Shown here in pieces: positions 52,336-61,195 of a DNA stretch of 64,000 bases. Source of the stretch: Flavobacterium saliperosum (GTDB taxonomy: Bacteria; Bacteroidota; Bacteroidia; Flavobacteriales; Flavobacteriaceae); assembly GCF_900100625.1 (NCBI RefSeq), contig NZ_FMTY01000006.1:98375-162374 (forward strand), written 5' to 3'. The notes under the pieces are model-generated. The model worked only from the letters and a program-made list of their open reading frames with translations. It did no database searches and was not told the DNA's origin. The position numbers and the translations under genes are program-made. Position 1 is the stretch's first letter. Every line of letters starts with the position of its first letter.

Positions 52336-52365
52336 TTTGAATTTGTTTTAAAATGTTTATTTTTG
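52336..52365 (+). promoter_or_regulatory. Promoter of the trhO operon (-33 TTTG, -7 TATTTTTG)
   Basis: TTTG at 52336-52339 and TATTTTTG at 52358-52365 separated by 18 bases, a full match to the Bacteroidota promoter consensus. It lies 56 bases before the trhO start. Confidence 0.65.
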
Positions 52366-52421
52366 CACCGGAATTCTTCCATTTAGAATTCATAACCTAT
52401 TTCTCACTTAACGTTTATAGC

Positions 52422-53780
52422 ATGCAACTGTATAACACCTTAAGCGCAGAAGAAAGAGCCGAGCTGATCGATCAAGCCGGAAAACAGCGACTGACGTTGT
52501 CTTTCTACGCCTATGCGCACATTGAAGATCCTAAAAAATTCAGAGACGATTTATTTATAGCATGGAACAAGCTGGATGCTCTGGGCCGTACCTATGTGGC
52601 GACCGAAGGCATCAACGCACAGATGTCGGTACCGGCCGAAAATTTCGAAGCGTTTCGCGATACGTTGGAAGCCTATGATTTCATGAAAGGCATCCGTTTG
52701 AATGTGGCTGTGGAGCACGACGATCATTCGTTCTTAAAATTAACCGTGAAAGTACGTCACAAAATCGTGGCCGATGGTCTAAACGACGAAACGTTTGATG
52801 TAACCAATAAAGGAATTCACTTAAAAGCGAAAGAATTCAACGCGATATTAGATGACCCAAACACGATTGTGGTGGATTTCAGAAACCATTACGAAAGTGA
52901 AATCGGGCATTTCAAAGGAGCGATTACTCCGGATGTGGAAACCTTCCGCGAATCGCTACCTATTATTAATGAGCAACTAAAAGATTTCAAAGAAGATAAA
53001 AACCTGGTAATGTATTGCACCGGAGGTATCCGTTGTGAAAAAGCATCGGCGTATTTCAAACATCAGGGCTTCAAAAATGTATACCAACTGGAAGGCGGCA
53101 TTATTCAGTACGCCAAACAAATCAAGGAAGAAGGTCTGGAAAGCAAATTCATCGGAAAGAACTTCGTGTTCGACCACCGTTTGGGCGAGCGTATCACTGA
53201 CGATATCGTTTCTCAGTGCCACCAATGCGGAAAACCGTGCGACAATCATACGAATTGCGAAAACGACGCCTGTCATTTGCTGTTCATCCAGTGCGACGAA
53301 TGCAAGGAGGCGATGGACAACTGTTGTTCTTCCGAATGTCTGGACATCACCCGTTTGCCATTAGTGGAGCAAGTGAAATTAAGAAGAGGAGCTCAGGTTG
53401 GAAACAAAGTCTTCCGAAAAGGGAAATCCGAATCGTTGTTGTTTAAAAGATCGGGAGCATTAACAGATATTCCTTTGGCGGTAGCCGACAAACCGAAAAC
53501 CATCCGTCAGAAAATAAAAATCAAAAAGGTGTTGTTGGGCAAAGCCGAACATTATTATGTGAAAGCTCAGGTCGGACTTTTCATCATCGAAAATCAGGAA
53601 TTACATCTTGGCGATAAGATTCTGATTTCTGGACCGACAACCGGGAATGAAGAACTGATTTTGGAAAAAATGTTCGTCAACGGTACGGAAGGAACTCAGG
53701 CAAAACCGGGCGATAAAGTCACTTTTGCTGTGCCGTTCCGCGTGCGATTATCCGATAAATTATTTAAAATTATCTGCTAA
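52422..53780 (+). CDS. trhO: tRNA uridine(34) hydroxylase TrhO with extra C-terminal domain
   Basis: A 452-residue rhodanese-like protein that carries out oxygen-dependent 5-hydroxylation of U34 in tRNA. Residues 1-100 form the N-terminal acylphosphatase-like domain, about 125-225 the rhodanese domain with catalytic Cys189 in YCTGGIRCEKA, then the Cys-rich domain (QCHQCGKPCDNHTNCENDAC, QCDEC). Beyond the ~350 residues usual for this enzyme there is a ~95-residue extension ending GDKVTFAVPFRVRLSDKLFKI, homologous to the C-terminus of the next gene product. The ATG at 52422 is preferred; the open frame begins 69 bases earlier, inside the promoter. Confidence 0.9.
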   Translation: MQLYNTLSAEERAELIDQAGKQRLTLSFYAYAHIEDPKKFRDDLFIAWNKLDALGRTYVATEGINAQMSVPAENFEAFRDTLEAYDFMKGIRLNVAVEHDDHSFLKLTVKVRHKIVADGLNDETFDVTNKGIHLKAKEFNAILDDPNTIVVDFRNHYESEIGHFKGAITPDVETFRESLPIINEQLKDFKEDKNLVMYCTGGIRCEKASAYFKHQGFKNVYQLEGGIIQYAKQIKEEGLESKFIGKNFVFDHRLGERITDDIVSQCHQCGKPCDNHTNCENDACHLLFIQCDECKEAMDNCCSSECLDITRLPLVEQVKLRRGAQVGNKVFRKGKSESLLFKRSGALTDIPLAVADKPKTIRQKIKIKKVLLGKAEHYYVKAQVGLFIIENQELHLGDKILISGPTTGNEELILEKMFVNGTEGTQAKPGDKVTFAVPFRVRLSDKLFKIIC

Positions 53781-55021
53781 TGACCACTTCAGGAAGAATT
53801 GAGCTTATGGCTCCGGCAGGGAATTTCGAATCCATGCAGGCGGCTTTGGACAACGGTTGCGATTCGATTTATTTCGGCGTGGAACAATTGAACATGCGTG
53901 CGCGTGCGACAGTAAATTTCGTAATGGACGATTTGCCGGAAATTGTACGCCGCTGTAACGAAAAAAATGTCAGAACGTATTTAACGTTAAACACTATTAT
54001 ATACGACCACGATTTGTCGGTGGTGAAAACCTTGCTAACCAAAGCCAAAGAAGCCGGAATTACGGCGGTGATCGCTTCGGATCAGGCGGTAATCATGACA
54101 GCCAAAACGATGGGAATCGAAGTCCATATTTCCACCCAATTGAATGTGACGAATATTGAAACGGTAAAATTCTACAGTCTGTTTGCCGATACTATCGTAT
54201 TGTCCCGAGAACTGAGTTTGCGTCAGGTAAAGAAAATTACCGATGAAATCGAGAAAGAGCAAATCAAAGGCCCAAGCGGGAATTTGGTGGAAATCGAAAT
54301 CTTCGGACACGGCGCTTTATGTATGGCGGTTTCGGGAAAATGCTACCTGAGTCTGCACTCGCATAATTCTTCGGCCAATCGCGGCGCCTGTAAACAGAAT
54401 TGCCGAAAAAAATATACGGTAATCGATCAGGAAAGCGGATTTGAAATCGAAATCGACAACGAATACATGATGTCTCCCAAAGATTTGTGTACGCTCGATT
54501 TTCTGGATCAGGTGATCGATTCGGGCATCAAAGTGCTGAAAATCGAAGGACGTGGAAGAGCGGCTGATTATGTAGCAACGGTGGTTAAAACGTATCGTGA
54601 AGCTATTGATGCATATTATGAAGGAACGTTTACCAAAGAAAAAATCAATATTTGGATGGAAACGTTGGCTACGGTCTACAATCGCGGATTTTGGAGTGGG
54701 TACTATCTCGGGCAAAAACTGGGAGAGTGGAGCGACAATCCGGGATCGAGTGCCACGCAGAAAAAAGTCTATGTGGGCAAAGGTGTTCATTTCTTTCAGA
54801 AAGCCAGCGTAGGCGAATTCAAAATCGAAGCCTACGATATCAAACAAGGCGATAAAATTTTAATCACAGGACCAAGTACCGGCGCGCAGGAAATGGTGAT
54901 TGACGAAATGTACGTAAACGAAAAAATAGCGGAGAAAGCCACCAAAGGCGACAGTTGTACGTTCAAATTACCGTTCCGAATCCGTTTGTCGGACAAACTC
55001 TATAAAATTGTGGAAGCCTAA
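53780..55021 (+). CDS. trhP: Peptidase U32 family, probable tRNA hydroxylation protein TrhP
   Basis: A 413-residue member of peptidase family U32 (YegQ/TrhP group), which in E. coli supports prephenate-dependent hydroxylation of tRNA U34. The U32 signature is EIFGHGALCMAVSGKCYLS, with further Cys in NRGACKQNCRKKY that may bind an Fe-S cluster. The N-terminal half is a TIM-barrel-like domain (ELMAPAGNFESMQAALDNGCDSIYFG). Residues ~325-413 form a beta-barrel domain (GDKILITGPSTGAQEMVIDEM, FRIRLSDKLYKI) shared with the TrhO encoded upstream. Start overlaps the trhO stop (TAATG) and its stop overlaps the ferredoxin start. Confidence 0.87.
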   Translation: MTTSGRIELMAPAGNFESMQAALDNGCDSIYFGVEQLNMRARATVNFVMDDLPEIVRRCNEKNVRTYLTLNTIIYDHDLSVVKTLLTKAKEAGITAVIASDQAVIMTAKTMGIEVHISTQLNVTNIETVKFYSLFADTIVLSRELSLRQVKKITDEIEKEQIKGPSGNLVEIEIFGHGALCMAVSGKCYLSLHSHNSSANRGACKQNCRKKYTVIDQESGFEIEIDNEYMMSPKDLCTLDFLDQVIDSGIKVLKIEGRGRAADYVATVVKTYREAIDAYYEGTFTKEKINIWMETLATVYNRGFWSGYYLGQKLGEWSDNPGSSATQKKVYVGKGVHFFQKASVGEFKIEAYDIKQGDKILITGPSTGAQEMVIDEMYVNEKIAEKATKGDSCTFKLPFRIRLSDKLYKIVEA

Positions 55022-55251
55022 TGGTGGTGGTTACGTTACAACGGGAGAAATGCATCGGGTGTAATTATTGCGTCGAAATGGCTCCGGCACAATTTCAGAT
55101 GTCTAAAAAAGACGGCAAAACGGTGCTGCTGAAATCGGTAAACACCAAAGGATTTCATACGTTAAAATCACACGATTACAGCATTATGGAAGCTTGTGAA
55201 CAAGCGGTAAAAGCCTGTCCGGTAAATATCATTTCGGTAAAAGAAACCTAG
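55021..55251 (+). CDS. Single 4Fe-4S cluster ferredoxin
   Basis: A 76-residue ferredoxin with CIGCNYC (Cys11, 14, 17) and the distal Cys in VKACPVNI, enough for one 4Fe-4S cluster. Start overlaps the U32 stop by one base (TAATG). In E. coli the ferredoxin YfhL and the isc genes are needed for the TrhP branch of tRNA hydroxylation, so this small ferredoxin is a plausible electron donor for the upstream protein. It closes the operon, with a terminator after it. Confidence 0.87.
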   Translation: MVVVTLQREKCIGCNYCVEMAPAQFQMSKKDGKTVLLKSVNTKGFHTLKSHDYSIMEACEQAVKACPVNIISVKET

Positions 55252-55289
55252 AGGCATCAAAAATAATTGAAAGTAAGATACTTAAGTTA

Positions 55290-55325
55290 AACCTACTGCG
55301 TTGTAAATAAGCAGTAGGTTTTTTG
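55290..55325 (+). terminator. Intrinsic terminator of the trhO operon
   Basis: Perfect 10-bp stem (AACCTACTGC / GCAGTAGGTT, 11-base loop) followed by TTTTTGTTTTG. Confidence 0.85.
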
Positions 55326-55455
55326 TTTTGGAAAAATTAGGAATATTACAACTTTTCGGATTGTGGCTTTGCAACTAAAAAATACTATCTTTACCCACAA
55401 AATCAATTTAGAAACAGTAGTTTGCTAAGGCGAACGATCAATATATATTCATATT

Positions 55456-56811
55456 ATGGCTTGTAACAGTTGTTCAACTTCCGATGGCGGTGCGCCAAAG
55501 GGGTGTAAAAATAATGGGACTTGCGGCACCGATAGCTGCAACAAATTAACCGTATTCGATTGGCTTTCCAACATGACGCTTCCGGGTGGTCAGGAACCTT
55601 TTGACTGCGTTGAGGTACGTTTTAAAAACGGACGAAAAGAATTTTACCGCAATACCGAAAAACTTACCTTAAGTATCGGAGACATCGTTGCGACAGAAGC
55701 GTCGCCGGGTCACGATGTGGGGATTGTTACCTTAACGGGAGAGTTGGTGAAAGTGCAAATGAAGAAAAAAGCGGTAAATCACGAAGGTGAAGTGCCGAAA
55801 ATTTACAGAAAGGCGTCTCAAAAAGACATCGATATCTGGAGTGATGCCCGTGACAAGGAAGATCCGATGAAAGTGCGCGCGCGTGAAATCGCGATTGCGT
55901 TAAAACTGGAAATGAAAATCTCAGATATTGAATTCCAAGGAGACGGCTCCAAAGCCACGTTCTATTATACGGCGAATGATCGTGTCGATTTCCGTCAGTT
56001 GATTAAGGATTTTGCGAAAGAATTCAGTACCCGTATCGAGATGAAGCAGGTTGGTTTCCGTCAGGAAGCGGCCCGTTTGGGAGGCATTGGTTCTTGCGGA
56101 CGTGAATTGTGCTGTTCGACCTGGCTTACGGATTTCAGAAGTGTGAATACTTCGGCAGCCCGTTACCAGCAATTGTCGCTGAACCCGCAAAAACTGGCCG
56201 GACAATGTGGTAAACTGAAATGTTGTTTGAATTATGAATTGGATACGTATCTGGATGCTTTAAAAGGGTTCCCGGATATGGAAACCAAATTGTATTCCGA
56301 AAAAGGGGATGCGGTTTGTCAGAAAATCGATATTTTCAAAGGTCTGATGTGGTTTGCTTATACCAATAATTTTGCTCAATGGCACGTTTTAAAGGTAGAT
56401 CAGGTAAAAGAGATTGTGGCGTTGAACAAAGAAAAGAAACGCATTACGGCAATCGAAGATTATGCCATCGAAACCATTGTAGAGGAAGAGAAAAACTTCC
56501 AGAATGCCGTTGGACAAGACAGTTTAACCCGATTCGATCAGCCGAAGAAAAAGAAACGCCCGAACAAAAAACGTCCGACTGCGGATGCCGAAAGGCCAAG
56601 AGGTGCCGGCGCTCCGGAACGACAAAACAAAATTACGCCGGAAGGACAAGGCGGACAAAACAAAACGGCTCCGGAACGACAAAACAAAATTACACCGGAA
56701 GGACAAGGCGGACAGAAGAAACCCGCTGCGGAAGGACAAAACCGTAACAACCGAAGACCGAAACCAAATAGAAACAAACCATCGAACGATAAAAATGATT
56801 CAAAACAATAA
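55456..56811 (+). CDS. ricT: PSP1/RicT (YaaT) family protein with repetitive tail
   Basis: A 451-residue homologue of the Bacillus RicT/YaaT PSP1-domain protein, which with RicA and RicF forms an Fe-S containing complex affecting RNase Y. The core (about 30-350) has YRNTEKLTLSIGDIVATEASPGHDVGIV and the Cys motifs GSCGRELCCSTWL and GQCGKLKCCLNYELD. The N-terminus adds its own Cys cluster (ACNSCSTSDGGAPKGCKNN). The last ~80 residues are basic low complexity with two copies of a PERQNKITPEGQGGQ unit. RicA/RicF partners are not in the window, so the role here is not settled. Overlaps gldH by 17 bases. Confidence 0.85.
   Translation: MACNSCSTSDGGAPKGCKNNGTCGTDSCNKLTVFDWLSNMTLPGGQEPFDCVEVRFKNGRKEFYRNTEKLTLSIGDIVATEASPGHDVGIVTLTGELVKVQMKKKAVNHEGEVPKIYRKASQKDIDIWSDARDKEDPMKVRAREIAIALKLEMKISDIEFQGDGSKATFYYTANDRVDFRQLIKDFAKEFSTRIEMKQVGFRQEAARLGGIGSCGRELCCSTWLTDFRSVNTSAARYQQLSLNPQKLAGQCGKLKCCLNYELDTYLDALKGFPDMETKLYSEKGDAVCQKIDIFKGLMWFAYTNNFAQWHVLKVDQVKEIVALNKEKKRITAIEDYAIETIVEEEKNFQNAVGQDSLTRFDQPKKKKRPNKKRPTADAERPRGAGAPERQNKITPEGQGGQNKTAPERQNKITPEGQGGQKKPAAEGQNRNNRRPKPNRNKPSNDKNDSKQ
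56614..56717 (+). repeat. In-frame tandem repeat in the ricT tail
   Basis: Two ~60-base units of GCTCCGGAACGACAAAACAA...-type sequence encode the repeated peptide PERQNKITPEGQGGQ. Disordered and Gln/Gly/Lys-rich. Confidence 0.75.
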
Positions 56812-57286
56812 ATTTTTAATTTTTGGATTTGTCTTGTCACTATTGTTTTTGTCATGTGACAAACAAAGGGTCTTTGATGAGTATCAGGCAATTGACGGTT
56901 CCTGGCACAAAAAGCAAAAGGTGGCCTTCACGTTTGAACAGAACGATACCATCCAGGATTATAATATGTTTGTAAACATCCGGAATAACAACGATTATCC
57001 ATACAACAATCTGTTTTTGATTGTTTCCATGTTGCAGCCCGACGGTGTTACCAAAGTGGATACCTTGGAATATCAGATGGCCCATCCGGACGGAAGTCTT
57101 ATGGGTGAAGGGTTTTCGGATGTTAAAGAAAGTAAGCTCTGGTATAAGGAAAACGTAAAATTCCCAAAAGCAGGAAAATATACAGTAACTGTGCAACAGG
57201 CTGTTCGCGAAAGCGGAAAAGTGCCGGGCGTGGAACAGCTGCAGGGAATTTCGGAAGTAGGATTCAGAATAGAAAAAACGAATTAA
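56795..57286 (+). CDS. gldH: Gliding motility lipoprotein GldH
   Basis: A 163-residue lipoprotein needed for type IX-dependent gliding motility in Flavobacterium. Signal peptide and lipobox LLFLSCDKQRVFDEY (Cys21); the mature start CDKxxVFDEYxxxxGSWHK is characteristic. Central motifs are FVNIRNNNDYPYNNLFLIVSM and MAHPDGSLMGEGFSDVKESK. The ATG at 56795 lies inside the end of ricT (17-base overlap); the frame is open further upstream only as a shadow of the ricT repeats. PBP1A follows after one base. Confidence 0.9.
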   Translation: MIQNNKFLIFGFVLSLLFLSCDKQRVFDEYQAIDGSWHKKQKVAFTFEQNDTIQDYNMFVNIRNNNDYPYNNLFLIVSMLQPDGVTKVDTLEYQMAHPDGSLMGEGFSDVKESKLWYKENVKFPKAGKYTVTVQQAVRESGKVPGVEQLQGISEVGFRIEKTN

Positions 57287-57287
57287 A

Positions 57288-59588
57288 ATGGCGCAAATCA
57301 ATAATAAAAAAGAAGATTTTTCTCCTTACGTAAAGAAATTCTGGAAACTGTTTTTTTACTGTTTTGGCGGTGTGATTTTATTTTTCCTTTTTGCCTCGTG
57401 GGGGCTTTTCGGATCTATGCCGTCGTTTGACGAATTGGAGAATCCGAATTCCAATGTGGCTACGGAAATCATTTCTTCCGATGGGGTAACCATTGGTAAG
57501 TTCTACCTTGAAAACAGAACCCCGGTGAAATTCGCCGAGTTGCCCGATCATTTGGTGAAGGCATTAGTCGCTACCGAAGACGAACGTTTTTACGAGCATT
57601 CCGGAATCGATACCAAAGGTACGTTGCGTGCGGCATTAAGCCTGGGAAGCAGCGGAGGAGCAAGTACGTTAACCCAACAGTTGGCGAAAAACCTTTTTCA
57701 CGGCGAAGGATCAAAATTCCTGCCGTTCCGTATCATCCAAAAAGCAAAAGAGTGGATTATCGCCACCAAACTGGAACGACAGTATACCAAAAAAGAAATT
57801 ATTGCCCACTATTTAAATACGGTCGATTTCGTAAATACCGCCGTGGGAATCCGTTCGGCATCCAAAGTATATTTCGGAAAAGAGCCGAAAGATTTAACGG
57901 TGGATGAAGCGGCGATGTTTGTCGGAATGCTTAAAAACCCCTCGCTTTTCAATCCGGTACGCCGTTTGCAAAAAGTTACCGACCGACGTAATGTGGTGTT
58001 ACACCAAATGGAAAAAAACAAGTTCCTAACCAAAGAACGAAAAGAGTTTTTCCAGGCCAAACCAATTGTTCTGAAGTTCACTCCGGAAAGTCATATTGAA
58101 GGAAGTGCGACCTATTTCAGGGAATACCTTCGTGATTTCATGAAGAAGTGGGTGAAAGAAAATCCGAAAAAAGACGGCGACGGCGAATACGACATCTACC
58201 GTGACGGATTGAAAATCTACACGACTATCGATTCCCGAATGCAGCAATATGCTGAAGAAGCAGCTTCAGAACACTTGGCGAATCTGCAGGGCGAATTCAA
58301 CAAAAGACAAAAAGACAATCCAAATGCTCCTTTTATCGGCATTACACCTGCAGAAACCAAATTGATTATGCAGCGTTCCATGAAAAATTCCGAGCGTTGG
58401 CGTATCATGAACGAGAAAGGATTTGAGGAGGATAAAATCGTAAAATCATTCGAAGTTCCGACCAAAATGAAAATTTTCACTTGGAAAGGAGAGAAAGATA
58501 CCCTGATGACACCGCGCGATTCCATTTTATATTACAAGCATTTCCTGCAAACCGGAATGATGGCCATGGAGCCACAAACCGGTCATGTGAAGGCTTGGGT
58601 GGGCGGAATCAATTACAAACATTTCCAATACGATCACGTAGGACAAGGCGCGAGACAGGTGGGTTCCACTTTCAAACCGTTTTTGTATGCGACGGCAATA
58701 GAGCAGTTAAAGATGTCGCCGTGTGATTCCATCTACGATTCCCCGTTTACCATGCCGAAAGGGCGTTATGGTATTGATGCCGATTGGAGTCCCAAAAACT
58801 CCACCGGGAATTATCGCGGAATGGTTAATCTGAAATCTGCCTTGGCGAATTCCATTAATACGGTTTCTGCAAAACTGATTGATAAAGTAGGTCCTGAAGC
58901 GGTGGTGGATATGACTAAAAAGCTGGGTGTTAGTTCAGAGATTCCTGTTCAGCCTTCCATCGCTTTAGGGGCAGTAGACATTACGGTGGAACAAATGGTA
59001 GCGGCTTTCAGTACGTTCGCTAATCAGGGAGTTTATATGAAACCTCAGGTAATCGTAAAAATAGTCGATAAAAACGGGGTGCTTTTATACGAACCGGTTC
59101 CGGAATCGAGAGACGTTATGAGTAAAGACGTGGCTTACACGATGATCAAACTGATGGAAGGGGTTACCGAATACGGTACGGGATCCCGTTTACGTTGGGG
59201 CAGCGCACCGGAATCCGCAAGAGTTACCGGAGTTCCGTATAATTTAAGAAACCCGATAGCCGGGAAAACAGGAACGTCTCAAAACAATTCCGACGGATGG
59301 TTTATCGGTATGGTACCCAATTTGGCTGCCGGTATCTGGGTAGGGAATGAAGACCGCTCCGCGCATTTTGAACAAACCAACATGGGACAAGGTGCCACGA
59401 TGGCGTTGCCTATTTGGGGAATATTCATGCGAAAATGTTACGAAGATGACAATCTGAATGTTTCTCAGAAGCCTTTTGAAAAACCCGAGAATTATTCGGT
59501 TAAAGTAGATTGTTGGGTTCCTAAAAAAGCGGTGGTTGACAGTCTGGCCGTGGAAGAAGACACACAAACCGAAGAATTCGATTTCTAA
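57288..59588 (+). CDS. Penicillin-binding protein 1A (GT51 plus transpeptidase)
   Basis: A 766-residue class A PBP that polymerises and cross-links peptidoglycan. A cytoplasmic tail and one membrane helix (about 17-40) precede the GT51 domain with EDERFYEHSGIDTKGTLRA and GGASTLTQQLAKNLF. The transpeptidase domain has the nucleophile motif STFK in GSTFKPFLYATA, SIN in ANSINTVSAK and KTGTSQNN. The linker is intact. Bacteroidota usually call this PBP1A/PonA; a specific symbol is not assigned. Followed by a terminator. Confidence 0.94.
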   Translation: MAQINNKKEDFSPYVKKFWKLFFYCFGGVILFFLFASWGLFGSMPSFDELENPNSNVATEIISSDGVTIGKFYLENRTPVKFAELPDHLVKALVATEDERFYEHSGIDTKGTLRAALSLGSSGGASTLTQQLAKNLFHGEGSKFLPFRIIQKAKEWIIATKLERQYTKKEIIAHYLNTVDFVNTAVGIRSASKVYFGKEPKDLTVDEAAMFVGMLKNPSLFNPVRRLQKVTDRRNVVLHQMEKNKFLTKERKEFFQAKPIVLKFTPESHIEGSATYFREYLRDFMKKWVKENPKKDGDGEYDIYRDGLKIYTTIDSRMQQYAEEAASEHLANLQGEFNKRQKDNPNAPFIGITPAETKLIMQRSMKNSERWRIMNEKGFEEDKIVKSFEVPTKMKIFTWKGEKDTLMTPRDSILYYKHFLQTGMMAMEPQTGHVKAWVGGINYKHFQYDHVGQGARQVGSTFKPFLYATAIEQLKMSPCDSIYDSPFTMPKGRYGIDADWSPKNSTGNYRGMVNLKSALANSINTVSAKLIDKVGPEAVVDMTKKLGVSSEIPVQPSIALGAVDITVEQMVAAFSTFANQGVYMKPQVIVKIVDKNGVLLYEPVPESRDVMSKDVAYTMIKLMEGVTEYGTGSRLRWGSAPESARVTGVPYNLRNPIAGKTGTSQNNSDGWFIGMVPNLAAGIWVGNEDRSAHFEQTNMGQGATMALPIWGIFMRKCYEDDNLNVSQKPFEKPENYSVKVDCWVPKKAVVDSLAVEEDTQTEEFDF

Positions 59589-59592
59589 ATAC

Positions 59593-59624
59593 AAAACGCC
59601 TTTCAAAAAAGGCGTTTTTTTTAT
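59593..59624 (+). terminator. Intrinsic terminator after PBP1A
   Basis: 8-bp stem (AAAACGCC / GGCGTTTT, 10-base loop) followed by a T tract. Confidence 0.8.
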
Positions 59625-59661
59625 ACTTTTAGGCCAAAATTAAACAAACACAAACAACCAT

Positions 59662-60363
59662 ATGATTAACAAAAAAGTTGGTAATGTTCAGGAAGCATTA
59701 CACGATATAAAAGACGGCCAAACCATCATGTTGGGTGGTTTCGGACTTTGCGGCATCCCGGAAAACAGTATTGCCGAGCTGGTAAAAAAAGACGTAAAAG
59801 AATTGACCTGTATTTCCAATAATGCCGGAGTTGATGATTTCGGATTGGGATTGTTGTTACAAAAACGTCAAATCAAAAAAATGATTTCTTCGTATGTAGG
59901 TGAGAATGCCGAATTCGAGCGTCAGATGTTAAGCGGCGAATTGGATGTGGAATTAACCCCGCAGGGAACTTTAGCCGAAAAATGCCGTGCGGCGCAAGCC
60001 GGAATTCCTGCATTCTTTACTCCGGCAGGCTACGGGACAGAAGTGGCGGAAGGAAAAGAGACACGTGAATTCAACGGAAAAATGCACGTCATGGAATTGG
60101 CCTACAAAGCCGATTTTTCCATAGTAAAAGCATGGAAAGGCGATGAAGCCGGAAACTTAATCTTCAAAGGGACCGCAAGAAATTTTAACGGCTGCATGGC
60201 CGGAGCAGCGAAAATCACGATTGCTGAGGTAGAGGAATTAGTGCCAGCAGGTACACTGGATCCGAATCAGATACACATTCCGGGAATTATGGTACAACGT
60301 ATTTTCCAGGGCGAGAAATTCGAAAAGAGAATTGAGCAACGTACAACCCGTAAAAGAGACTAA
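59662..60363 (+). CDS. 3-oxoacid (succinyl-CoA type) CoA-transferase subunit A
   Basis: A 233-residue alpha subunit of a family I CoA-transferase (ScoA/AtoD-like). It shows the N-terminal [19 protein letters not shown] signature and, further on, [28 protein letters not shown]. With the downstream subunit it transfers CoA between succinyl-CoA and acetoacetate or similar 3-oxoacids. The subunit B gene begins 2 bases after the stop. Confidence 0.93.
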   Translation: MINKKVGNVQEALHDIKDGQTIMLGGFGLCGIPENSIAELVKKDVKELTCISNNAGVDDFGLGLLLQKRQIKKMISSYVGENAEFERQMLSGELDVELTPQGTLAEKCRAAQAGIPAFFTPAGYGTEVAEGKETREFNGKMHVMELAYKADFSIVKAWKGDEAGNLIFKGTARNFNGCMAGAAKITIAEVEELVPAGTLDPNQIHIPGIMVQRIFQGEKFEKRIEQRTTRKRD

Positions 60364-60365
60364 TC

Positions 60366-61025
60366 ATGGCTTTAGATAAAAATCAGATAGCGAAAAGAAT
60401 CGCACAGGAAGTGAAAGACCGTTATTTCGTAAATTTAGGAATCGGTATTCCAACGTTGGTAGCCAATTATGTTCGTCACGATATTGAAGTGGAATTTCAG
60501 AGTGAAAACGGGGTGTTAGGTATGGGGCCTTTTCCTTTTGAAGGGGAAGAAGATGCCGATATCATTAACGCTGGAAAACAAACCATCACCACTTTACCGG
60601 GCGCGAGTTTTTTTGATTCGGCGTTCAGTTTCGGAATGATCCGTGCGCAAAAAGTCGATTTAACGATTTTAGGTGCGATGGAAGTTTCGGAGAACGGTGA
60701 TATTGCCAACTGGAAAATTCCGGGTAAAATGGTAAAAGGTATGGGTGGTGCCATGGATTTGGTCGCTTCCGCAGAAAATATTATCGTAGCGATGATGCAC
60801 GTGAACAAAGCAGGGGAATCGAAAATCCTTAAAAAATGCACGCTTCCGTTAACCGGTGTGGGCTGTGTGAAGAAAGTCGTAACCGAATTGGCGGTTATGG
60901 AAATCACACCGAAAGGATTCAAACTTCTGGAAAGAGCGCCGGGCGTTTCTGTGGAGGAGATTATTAAAGCCACTGAAGCCGAATTAATTATTGACGGTGA
61001 TATTCCGGAAATGAATATTGATTAG
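60366..61025 (+). CDS. 3-oxoacid CoA-transferase subunit B
   Basis: A 219-residue beta subunit. The catalytic Glu is in the family signature SENGVLGMGPFP, preceded by VNLGIGIPTLVANYV; further motifs are GGAMDLVASAENIIVAMMH and TGVGCVKKVVTELAV. Acts with subunit A in ketone-body/short-chain acid metabolism in the cytoplasm. Confidence 0.94.
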   Translation: MALDKNQIAKRIAQEVKDRYFVNLGIGIPTLVANYVRHDIEVEFQSENGVLGMGPFPFEGEEDADIINAGKQTITTLPGASFFDSAFSFGMIRAQKVDLTILGAMEVSENGDIANWKIPGKMVKGMGGAMDLVASAENIIVAMMHVNKAGESKILKKCTLPLTGVGCVKKVVTELAVMEITPKGFKLLERAPGVSVEEIIKATEAELIIDGDIPEMNID

Positions 61026-61048
61026 ACAAAACATTGTAAGATAATTCA

Positions 61049-61075
61049 AAAAGCAGCCTTTTGGGCTGCTTTTTT
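61049..61075 (+). terminator. Intrinsic terminator after the CoA-transferase
   Basis: 10-bp stem (AAAAGCAGCC / GGCTGCTTTT, 5-base loop) followed by TTTTG. Confidence 0.83.
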
Positions 61076-61195
61076 GTTTTTAGGATTTTAAGGTTAACTT
61101 ATGGTTGCTTTTTTGTTAAATGCGGATTTATTATTTTGTTAATATTGCTCTGTTTTAACAGATTGATTAAACAACAACCAAAAAAATTTTATCTA

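Noticed and set aside
56379..56747. Alternative-frame ORFs over the ricT tail, including an N-terminal extension of gldH
   Set aside because: They arise from the repetitive basic tail. GldH starts at the ATG at 56795, which gives a proper lipoprotein signal peptide.
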